This document shows positions 1 through 5,007 of a DNA stretch of 6,071 nt, one piece after another (the first letter of the stretch is position 1; each line of letters opens with the position of its first letter). The translations under genes and the position numbers were made by a program. Source of the DNA: Chloroflexota bacterium (GTDB lineage: Bacteria; Chloroflexota; Dehalococcoidia; Dehalococcoidales; RBG-16-60-22). Below the pieces are notes generated by a model. That model saw only the letters and a list, made by a program, of their open reading frames with translations, was not told the origin of the DNA and searched no databases. Location of the stretch: assembly GCA_016875955.1 (NCBI GenBank), contig VGOH01000076.1, forward strand, positions 1-6,071. The letters run 5' to 3'.

Positions 1-796
1 TCAGGAGCGCCCTGCCTGCCACAGATTCCTGAGTATCATCGCCCACCCCCCAGAAGATATCGCCCAGGATGGCCCTGACCTCGGCCTCAGTCTTATCCAC
101 CATGCCCCGTGCTTCCTTTTGACTGCCCGCTTTGGCGGCAATGCGGATATAGATGCCATCAAGCTTGGCGTAGGTCGCCAGCGTCGGGTTCGCGGAAGAC
201 GTCAGGCCGGCCAGCTTCTCATCAAGTAGGGCTTCAGACACGCCGAACGTCTTGAGCATCCGCGTCAGGATGACCGCCCCCGTCTTCGCCTGCAATCTGG
301 GCAGCACCTGATTTTCCCACATGTACTGCATCTCTCCCGGAGGGCCGGGCATGGCCACGATTATCCTGCCCTCCTTTTCCACCCACCAGCCCGGTGCGGT
401 GCCCCGCGGGTTGGGCAGCGATGTTGCCGAGGGGATAAGCGTGGCCTGTTTGATATTCCTCTGCGGCATTTCCAGGCCCCGCCGGGCAAAAAAGTTTATC
501 AGGTCCTGCTTTAGCTTGGGGTCCACTGTGGTCTTCTCGCCCAGGAACGTGGCAATGGCATCACGGGTGAGGTCGCCCAGCGTCGGGCCCAGGCCGCCGG
601 TGGTAAGGATGATGTCTGACCTGTCCCAGGCCTGCTTGAGAACGCCCTGCAACCTGCCCATATTATCGCCCACGGACGAAGTGAAATAGAGGTCAATACC
701 GAGCACGGCCAGCTCGTTGGCCAGATGCGGCGTGTTGGTGTCAACAATCTCGCCCAAGAGTAGCTCAGTGCCGATAGAAATAATTTCCGCTTTCAT
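1..796 (-). CDS. cinA: CinA family protein, N-terminal part (MoCF-like domain), truncated by window edge
   Basis: Reading from an ATG at 794-796 the frame is open to the left edge, giving 265 residues. The protein starts MKAEIISIGTELLLGE and shows the MoCF/COG1058 landmarks of CinA: TGGLGPT at residues 66-72, the LPNPRGTAPG segment around 127-136, and MPGPPGEM at 149-156. The tail around residues 249-265 (WGVGDDTQESVAGRALL) matches the linker leading into the C-terminal PncC domain, so the NMN-deamidase half should lie just outside the window. CinA proteins are usually about 410-420 residues. Known members hydrolyse ADP-ribose with the N-domain and deamidate NMN with the C-domain, serving pyridine nucleotide salvage in the cytoplasm. 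The usual GPTxDD motif reads GPTLGD here: the first Asp is Gly, the second (D75) is kept. An AGAGG ribosome-binding site lies 6 nt upstream of the ATG. The gene is transcribed away from the catabolic operon and is probably unrelated to it. Family assignment is firm; activity is inferred. Confidence 0.93.
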   Translation of the reverse strand, partial: MKAEIISIGTELLLGEIVDTNTPHLANELAVLGIDLYFTSSVGDNMGRLQGVLKQAWDRSDIILTTGGLGPTLGDLTRDAIATFLGEKTTVDPKLKQDLINFFARRGLEMPQRNIKQATLIPSATSLPNPRGTAPGWWVEKEGRIIVAMPGPPGEMQYMWENQVLPRLQAKTGAVILTRMLKTFGVSEALLDEKLAGLTSSANPTLATYAKLDGIYIRIAAKAGSQKEARGMVDKTEAEVRAILGDIFWGVGDDTQESVAGRALL

Positions 797-835
797 AACA
801 TACCTCTTTTACTCTCGCCCGCAAGATTGCATCCA

Positions 836-865
836 ATTATACCAGCAACGCTCTCGGCACCGCAA
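836..865 (-). promoter_or_regulatory. cinA promoter with extended -10
   Basis: On the minus strand there is a perfect TATAAT (836-841) preceded by TG at the extended -10 position (TGGTATAAT, 836-844). A weak -35 candidate, TTGCGG (860-865), lies 18 bp further upstream. A transcript starting near 829 would have a leader of roughly 33 nt before the cinA ATG. The poor -35 is compatible with an extended -10 sigma-70 type promoter. Confidence 0.6.
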
Positions 866-879
866 ACAGACCATTATTG
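843..879 (+). repeat. Direct repeat copy 1 (CAGCAAC / GCAAACA / CCATTATTG)
   Basis: Three exact blocks occur in order: CAGCAAC (843-849), GCAAACA (862-868) and CCATTATTG (871-879). The same three blocks occur in the same order and orientation at 1103-1134 with different gaps (12 and 2 nt here, 5 and 4 nt there). The copy overlaps the upstream edge of the cinA promoter. Together the two copies bracket the hairpin element at 914-1094. Confidence 0.5.
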
Positions 880-913
880 GGGTCTTATTCGCATCTGGCT
901 GTTATGTGCTCAC

Positions 914-1094
914 CTCACCCCTGTCCCCTCTCCAGCCAGAATCACTGGCAAAAGACCGCAAACATTAATGGCTGGAGAGGGGAGTATAGAGGAGAGGGGG
1001 CTCTGCCCCCTCTCAAAAGCTCTCCCCCTCTCAAACATTATTAAGATGGAGCGCCAAAGACAAACCTGTTTGAGAGGGGGACCAAGGGGGTGAG
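914..1094. repeat. Three-hairpin inverted-repeat element, MITE-like or intergenic dispersed repeat
   Basis: This 181-bp non-coding block is built from alternating C-rich and G-rich units. Its ends are inverted: CTCACCCC at 914-921 against GGGGTGAG at 1087-1094. Inside are three perfect stems: a 14-bp stem (925-938 with 969-982, 30-nt loop), a 10-bp stem (992-1001 with 1005-1014, TCT loop) and another 14-bp stem (1023-1036 with 1068-1081, 31-nt loop). The unit CCCCTCTC or its complement GAGAGGGG occurs six times, three in each orientation. No stem is followed by a T-run on either strand, so these are not ordinary intrinsic terminators. CTCACCCC...CCCCTCTCC families of dispersed repeats are known in several bacterial genomes including Chloroflexota. 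No transposase and no convincing target-site duplication were seen. Short frames through it are not believable genes. Confidence 0.7.
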
Positions 1095-1102
1095 TATCGT
1101 GG

Positions 1103-1134
1103 CAGCAACTGAAAGCAAACAAAACCCATTATTG
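1103..1134 (+). repeat. Direct repeat copy 2 (CAGCAAC / GCAAACA / CCATTATTG)
   Basis: Second copy of the repeat at 843-879: CAGCAAC (1103-1109), GCAAACA (1115-1121) and CCATTATTG (1126-1134). Part of it, GCAAACAAAACC (1115-1126), recurs exactly on the minus strand at 6057-6068, upstream of the convergent operon. It lies about 100 bp upstream of the aldolase start codon, so it may be a regulator site rather than only a relic of duplication. Confidence 0.5.
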
Positions 1135-1142
1135 AGACTAAC

Positions 1143-1172
1143 TTGACACGGGGTGAGCAGTTTGGGTAACCT
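1143..1172 (+). promoter_or_regulatory. Weak candidate promoter of the aldolase operon
   Basis: A perfect TTGACA (1143-1148) is followed after 18 bp by TAACCT (1167-1172), which matches the -10 consensus at only three of six bases. It is the best sigma-70 type candidate between the repeat element and the aldolase gene. If used, the start would lie near 1179, leaving a leader of about 50 nt. A promoter inside or upstream of the repeat element is also possible. Confidence 0.25.
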
Positions 1173-1201
1173 TGCTGATGGTGACTTACCCTGCATGGTA
1201 A
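1164..1201. promoter_or_regulatory. Operator-like dyad, TTACC/GGTAA half-sites
   Basis: TTACCCTGCATGGTAA (1186-1201) is a 16-bp near-palindrome with 14 of 16 positions symmetric. A third half-site in the same orientation as the right arm, GGGTAA (1164-1169), forms an additional interrupted inverted repeat with TTACCC (1186-1191). The cluster sits 13-50 bp before the Shine-Dalgarno site of the aldolase gene and overlaps or follows the candidate -10, a typical place for a repressor operator. No regulator gene is present in the window, so the binding protein is unknown. Confidence 0.4.
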
Positions 1202-1213
1202 ATATTTTTTATT

Positions 1214-1220
1214 AAGGAGG
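1214..1220 (+). promoter_or_regulatory. Ribosome-binding site fixing a TTG start
   Basis: AAGGAGG lies 9 nt before a TTG codon at 1230-1232. No ATG or GTG exists in frame near the family N-terminus; the first in-frame ATG is at residue 47, inside the conserved barrel. The strong site therefore decides the TTG as start. Confidence 0.8.
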
Positions 1221-1229
1221 ACCTCAACT

Positions 1230-2051
1230 TTGGGACTGAACACAACCTATAATCTGAAAAAGAAACTGGCGGCCGGCGGCAAAGTATTCGGTCAGCTCAT
1301 CGGGCCGGGAGGTGAGCCGAAGAAAATAGTCAAGGCACTGAAGGACCTGGGCGATGAGTTTTTAATGCTGGAGACGGAACACAGCCTGATGAACAAGGAA
1401 ACGGTCTGGGAGTATGTCCGCGCCTGCCACGAGATGGATATGACGCTCCTGATGCGGACCGAGGATAAAGCTGCCTATTACCGGTGTTACCTTGATGCCG
1501 GCGTCAATGGGCTGATGCTGCCTCTGGTCAACACCGCGGCGGAGGCTGCCCACGCCGTAGATATGTCCTACTTCCCGCCCATCGGGCACCGGGGCACCGG
1601 CATTGGTCTGAGCCCCTACCTGATTGACTCTCAGGACCTGACCAAGGTGCCTTTCCGCTCCCTCATGGACTACGTCAACAACAACACGATGTGCTTTCCC
1701 CAGACGGAAAGCCTGGAGAACATCAATAATCTGCACCACATTTTCAGCCTTGAAGGAGTGACCGGCACCATTGTCGGGCCGTTTGACCTGTCCCTCAGCA
1801 TGGGCGCTCTTAACCCGAAAGCGGTGGCCGCCGAAGTGGTGACCGCGCCCGCTGTGGAGGAGAAGTTGAAACAGATACTGCAGATATGCCAGAAAGCGGG
1901 CAAGGTGGCCGGCATCGGGGGCTTTGTCCCCGAGACTCTGGCCAAATGGGCCAAGGCAGGCTATAACCTGCTCCTCGTCGGCTACGTCCTCAACGGCAAT
2001 GTTGAAGCGCTGCGCCCCACCATTGAGCGCTCACGCCAGCTTATAGGCTAG
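1230..2051 (+). CDS. HpcH/HpaI-family class II aldolase
   Basis: A 273-residue TIM-barrel aldolase of the HpaI type (COG3836), close to the usual family length of about 250-270. Known members use a divalent metal to cleave 4-hydroxy-2-oxo acids (for example 2,4-dihydroxyhept-2-enedioate, 2-keto-3-deoxy-rhamnonate or -glucarate) into pyruvate and an aldehyde. Equivalents of the HpaI catalytic residues are visible: the base His51 in LETEHS, Arg76 in LMRTED, and the metal ligands Glu160 in FPQTES and Asp186 in VGPFDLS. The substrate-loop segments GLMLPLVNTAAEA (94-106) and FPPIGHRGTG (115-124) are also present. Some positions drift from the best-known subfamilies (PQTES for VETxE, GHRGTG for GRRG), so the substrate cannot be named. 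It starts at TTG and heads a three-gene operon with two NAD(P) oxidoreductases, with a 57-nt gap to the next gene. The cytoplasmic enzyme probably supplies the cleavage step of a sugar-acid or related pathway. Family is certain; specificity is inferred. Confidence 0.9.
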   Translation: MGLNTTYNLKKKLAAGGKVFGQLIGPGGEPKKIVKALKDLGDEFLMLETEHSLMNKETVWEYVRACHEMDMTLLMRTEDKAAYYRCYLDAGVNGLMLPLVNTAAEAAHAVDMSYFPPIGHRGTGIGLSPYLIDSQDLTKVPFRSLMDYVNNNTMCFPQTESLENINNLHHIFSLEGVTGTIVGPFDLSLSMGALNPKAVAAEVVTAPAVEEKLKQILQICQKAGKVAGIGGFVPETLAKWAKAGYNLLLVGYVLNGNVEALRPTIERSRQLIG

Positions 2052-2108
2052 ACTGGCACAGTTCATAATTAAGCTATATTAAAAAAGCAGAGCAGGAGGA
2101 ACCGTAAA

Positions 2109-3155
2109 ATGGGCAGAAAAGCAAGAGTGGCCGTTACCCGCGACCTTTTTGATGCCAAGGGAAGGTCGGTGAGTCCCGGCCCCGGGCCTTCCATACTGGA
2201 CAAGATGCCGGATGTGGAGTGGGACAAGTTCCAGGAGTACCTGACCGAGGTTACCACGGAGCAGACCCACGGGTACGATATGGTGATTTCCTTCGCTCCC
2301 TACTGGACCAGACAGACGCTGTCCGGCAGCCCCCAACTCCTTTCCATCCACCGCGGCGGCGTCGGGTACGACATGGTAGACGTGCCCGCCTGCACCGACG
2401 CCGGCGTTGCCCTCTTCATCGTTCCGGCCGCCGTACGCCGACCGGTGGCCACCGGCATCATGGCGATGATGCTGACCCTGGCGACGCGACTTCGTGTTAA
2501 AGACATGGTGACCCGCGCCGGGAAGTGGGACGAAGGCAGAAAAAATTACCCCGGCATTGGCCTCAGCGGAAAGACGCTGGGCTCAATCGGCGTGGGCAAT
2601 ATCGGCCATGACCTGTTCCGGCTGGCCAAGCCCTTCGGCATGAAACACATCGCCTACGACCCCTACATCACCCAAGATGCCGTAAAAGACATCGGCGTGC
2701 AGCTTGTTAACATGGACACGGTGCTGAGCCAGTCAGACTTCGTGAACGTCAGCTGCCCCCTGAGCGAAAAGACGCGCCATCTTATCGGTGAGAAAGAGCT
2801 GAGGAAGATGAAAAAGACCGCCTATATCATCAACACCTCGCGCGGTCCGGTCATCGACGAGGCAGCGCTGGTCAAAGCACTGAAGGAGAACTGGATAGCG
2901 GGTGCCGGCATAGACGTCTACGAGCAGGAGCCAACCCCAGCGGACAACCCCCTGTTCAAGCTGGAAAACACCATCCTGACCCCACATTCCATCGCCCTGG
3001 TCGATGAATTTTACATCACCATGTGGGAACTGATTGCCAAACAGATACGCCAGATGATTGATGGCCAGAAGCCGGAGACACTGGTTAACCCGAAAGTCTG
3101 GGAAAAGCCAGAATTTCAAAATAAACTGAAAAAATTCCATCAGGAAATGAAATAA
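2109..3155 (+). CDS. D-isomer-specific 2-hydroxyacid dehydrogenase, divergent subgroup
   Basis: A 348-residue NAD-dependent oxidoreductase of the PGDH/glyoxylate reductase superfamily. The Rossmann motif GVGNIG is at 161-166, with an acidic Asp184 in AYDPY at the end of the second strand, favouring NAD(H) over NADP(H). The catalytic triad is complete: Arg245 in NTSRGPVID, Glu274 in YEQEP and His293 in TPHS. RGGVGYDMVDV (82-92) is the usual segment before the cofactor domain. The next helix is unusual: where most members have NAxSVAEH, this one reads AVRRPVATG (108-116). The start at ATG 2109 has AGGAGG 9 nt upstream. It follows the aldolase after 57 nt and precedes the SDR by 23 nt, so co-transcription is likely. 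It could reduce a small 2-oxo acid or aldehyde-acid product such as glyoxylate, pyruvate or tartronate semialdehyde, or oxidise a D-2-hydroxy acid; the sequence does not decide. It is not a close paralogue of the dehydrogenase at 4014-4979. Confidence 0.9.
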   Translation: MGRKARVAVTRDLFDAKGRSVSPGPGPSILDKMPDVEWDKFQEYLTEVTTEQTHGYDMVISFAPYWTRQTLSGSPQLLSIHRGGVGYDMVDVPACTDAGVALFIVPAAVRRPVATGIMAMMLTLATRLRVKDMVTRAGKWDEGRKNYPGIGLSGKTLGSIGVGNIGHDLFRLAKPFGMKHIAYDPYITQDAVKDIGVQLVNMDTVLSQSDFVNVSCPLSEKTRHLIGEKELRKMKKTAYIINTSRGPVIDEAALVKALKENWIAGAGIDVYEQEPTPADNPLFKLENTILTPHSIALVDEFYITMWELIAKQIRQMIDGQKPETLVNPKVWEKPEFQNKLKKFHQEMK

Positions 3156-3178
3156 CAGTCGTCAAGGAGGCTGAAAAA

Positions 3179-3940
3179 ATGGACATGTTTGACCTGTCGG
3201 GCAGGATAGCTATCGTCACCGGCGGCAACCAGGGCATTGGCTTCGGCATCGCCCGGGGCCTGGCCGGCGCCGGCGCCACCGTGGTCATCGCCAACCGCCG
3301 GGCGGCGGAGGGGCAGAAAGCGGCGGAGACACTGCGCAAAGAGGGCTATAAGGCCATAGCCGTCCCCACCGATGTCAGCCAGAAGGCTTCCATTGCCGCC
3401 ATGGTGAAGGAAGTACTGAAACAGTTCCGGAAAATTGATATCCTGGTCAACAACGCGGGCGTCATCATACGCAAGCCGCTGGAAGACTTTGAGGAAGAGG
3501 AGTGGGATACCATCCACAATACCAACCTGAGAGGCCTCTTCTTCTGCTGCCAGCTGGTGGGGCGGGAGATGATAAAAAGAAAAAAGGGTAAAATCATCAA
3601 TATCTCTTCTATACTGTCCCAGATAACTCAGTCGGGCCGCGGTGTCTATGCCACCGCCAAGGCCGGTGTCTCCCACCTGACCCGCTGCCTGGCCATGGAG
3701 TGGAGCAAGTATAACATAAATGTAAACGCCATCGGCCCCGGCCTGACCATCACGCCCATCAACGAAAAATACTTTAAAGATAACCCGGACGACCTGAAAA
3801 AAATACTTGAGGGCATACCGATTGGCCGGGAAGCATACCCCAGGGACTATGCTGGCGCCGCCGTGTTTCTGGCCTCGGACGCGTCCGACTACGTTACCGG
3901 CCAGACGCTGCTGGTTGACGGCGGCATAACCTTTGTCTAG
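3179..3940 (+). CDS. Short-chain dehydrogenase/reductase, gluconate 5-dehydrogenase-like
   Basis: A 253-residue classical SDR of normal length. The cofactor motif TGGNQGIG is at 14-21, NNAG at 91-94, and the catalytic tetrad is complete: Asn116, Ser144 in NISS, Tyr157 and Lys161 in YATAK. Two arginines after the second strand (ANRR, residues 40-41) suggest possible NADP(H) preference. The NVNAIGPG segment (181-188) and the C-terminal DYVTGQTLLVDGG (237-249) are typical. The overall look (LAMEWSKYNINVNAIGPG region, PIGREAYPRDYAGAAVFLASD region) is closest to gluconate 5-dehydrogenase or 2-deoxy-D-gluconate 3-dehydrogenase (KduD) types, which interconvert hydroxyl and keto groups on sugar acids; this subfamily call is by recognition only. 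ATG 3179 has AAGGAGG 8 nt upstream, although another ATG lies two codons in. It is the last gene of the operon and ends 30 nt before the shared hairpin terminator. In the operon it would plausibly perform the first oxidation or an isomerising redox step ahead of the aldolase. Confidence 0.9.
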   Translation: MDMFDLSGRIAIVTGGNQGIGFGIARGLAGAGATVVIANRRAAEGQKAAETLRKEGYKAIAVPTDVSQKASIAAMVKEVLKQFRKIDILVNNAGVIIRKPLEDFEEEEWDTIHNTNLRGLFFCCQLVGREMIKRKKGKIINISSILSQITQSGRGVYATAKAGVSHLTRCLAMEWSKYNINVNAIGPGLTITPINEKYFKDNPDDLKKILEGIPIGREAYPRDYAGAAVFLASDASDYVTGQTLLVDGGITFV

Positions 3941-3970
3941 AGACAGGTGATTTCAGAGCTCAAGTAAAAA

Positions 3971-3998
3971 GGGGGAGCGCATAAATAAACGCTCCCCC
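3971..3998. terminator. Shared hairpin terminator between convergent operons
   Basis: A perfect 9-bp stem, GGGGGAGCG (3971-3979) with CGCTCCCCC (3990-3998), encloses a 10-nt A/T-rich loop. Read on the minus strand it is followed at once by TTTTTACTT, a good U-tract, so it is a strong intrinsic terminator for the gene ending at 4014. Read on the plus strand it is followed by ATGTTTC, a poor U-tract, so termination of the aldolase operon here is probably weaker. Confidence 0.85.
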
Positions 3999-4013
3999 AT
4001 GTTTCAGGAAACA

Positions 4014-4979
4014 CTAGCCAAGCACTTCCGGATTCAGGGGGAATTCCGGCCTTTCGCCGCGGAACATCCGGAGAATTTCCTCGGCGCATGTCGTCGCCAT
4101 CCGCTGCATCGCCTCAACGGTTCCGCCGCCAATGTGCGGCGTACCGATGAAGTTATCCAGGCTGAACAGAGGATTGTCGGATAGCGGCGGCTCTTTGCGG
4201 AAAACGTCCAGTGCGGCGCCGGCTATCTTACCCTTTGACAGATGGTCGTAGAGGGCGTCCTCATCAACAATCCCGCCCCGCGAGCTGTTTATCAGAAAAG
4301 CGTCTTTCTTCATCAGGCTCAGTTCCCTGGCGCCAATCATATTGGCCGTCTCTTTGGTCAATGGCACGCAGATGACCACATAGTCGGCATCACGCAGTAT
4401 TTCGTCCAATTTCTCCACCTTGGTGATGCCAAGCTTGCTGGCCTTTTCCCGGGAAACATAGGGGTCGTAGCCATTGACTTTCATGTTGAACGCCGCCTGA
4501 CACTGGTGGGCCAGCGTGGAGCCGATGTGGCCCATGCCGATGAGGCCCAGCTTCTTGTCCTTCAGCTCCACACCGACCAGTTGCTGCCGCGACTTCGGCT
4601 TGCCCAGGCGGATATGACGGTCAGCGTCCACTATCTTCTTGTTAATGGCGAGCATCAGGCCCAGGTCATGCTCGGCGACTGATTCGGCATTGGCCAGCGG
4701 CGTATTGATAACCACCACCTTTTTCTCCGTGGCCGCCTTAATATCTATATTGTCGATGCCAACGCCGTGCTTGGCGATTATCATCAGGTTCTTCGCCTGC
4801 TCCAGCAGTTCCCGGTCGATTTCCCCCAGCCTGACAATGATGGCATGGGCCTCGGTGATATGGTCACGCAGAGGCTTGCCCGGTCTCTCCGCTTCGTAAA
4901 TAACATCAGCCACCGGTTGCAAAATCTTCGGGCCCACCGGGTGTATCGTCTCGGGCACAATCACCTTTTTTCTGGCCAT
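4014..4979 (-). CDS. D-3-phosphoglycerate dehydrogenase-like 2-hydroxyacid dehydrogenase
   Basis: A 321-residue NAD-dependent D-2-hydroxyacid dehydrogenase with canonical features. HGVGIDNID is at 71-79, ANAESVAEH at 96-104, the Rossmann motif GMGHIG at 148-153 and the NAD-selecting Asp172 in GYDPY. The catalytic Arg234 (NSSRGGIVDE), Glu263 (RKEPP) and His282 (TPHIGGG) are all present. Length fits the short PGDH-like form without ACT or regulatory domains, so it is not the long biosynthetic SerA. It may reduce hydroxypyruvate, glyoxylate or a related acid. Start choice: the frame continues upstream to an ATG at 5190-5192, but the extra 71 residues lie inside the neighbouring gene and look nothing like the family. 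ATG 4977-4979 gives the expected N-terminus MARKKVIVPE and follows a GAGGGAGA site. It is the second gene of a minus-strand operon, 28 nt after the NHL gene, and ends at the strong side of the shared terminator. Family is certain; substrate is unknown. Confidence 0.92.
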   Translation of the reverse strand: MARKKVIVPETIHPVGPKILQPVADVIYEAERPGKPLRDHITEAHAIIVRLGEIDRELLEQAKNLMIIAKHGVGIDNIDIKAATEKKVVVINTPLANAESVAEHDLGLMLAINKKIVDADRHIRLGKPKSRQQLVGVELKDKKLGLIGMGHIGSTLAHQCQAAFNMKVNGYDPYVSREKASKLGITKVEKLDEILRDADYVVICVPLTKETANMIGARELSLMKKDAFLINSSRGGIVDEDALYDHLSKGKIAGAALDVFRKEPPLSDNPLFSLDNFIGTPHIGGGTVEAMQRMATTCAEEILRMFRGERPEFPLNPEVLG

Positions 4980-4983
4980 TTTC

Positions 4984-4991
4984 TCTCCCTC
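4984..4991 (-). promoter_or_regulatory. Ribosome-binding site selecting the internal start of the dehydrogenase
   Basis: GAGGGAGA on the minus strand sits 4-5 nt before ATG 4977-4979. It lies just after the stop codon of the NHL gene (5008-5010) and supports the short start rather than the longer frame that would overlap that gene. Confidence 0.7.
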
Positions 4992-5007
4992 TCTGGTAAT
5001 CCAATCG

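Noticed and set aside
321..747. Frames of 122 residues (plus) and 78 residues (minus) at the left side
   Set aside because: Both overlap the cinA coding frame, which has clear family motifs throughout and continues to the window edge.
914..1094. CRISPR array or set of intrinsic terminators
   Set aside because: Repeats are inverted and unevenly spaced rather than direct with unique spacers of constant length, and none of the stems is followed by a T-run.
717..1122. Short open frames on both strands across the cinA-aldolase spacer
   Set aside because: They run through the inverted-repeat element, have low-complexity Pro/Leu/Arg translations, no ribosome-binding sites and no recognisable domain.
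3140..3676. 178-residue minus-strand frame opposite the SDR gene
   Set aside because: It is antisense to a gene with intact SDR motifs. The long open frame is a by-product of GC-rich codon use.
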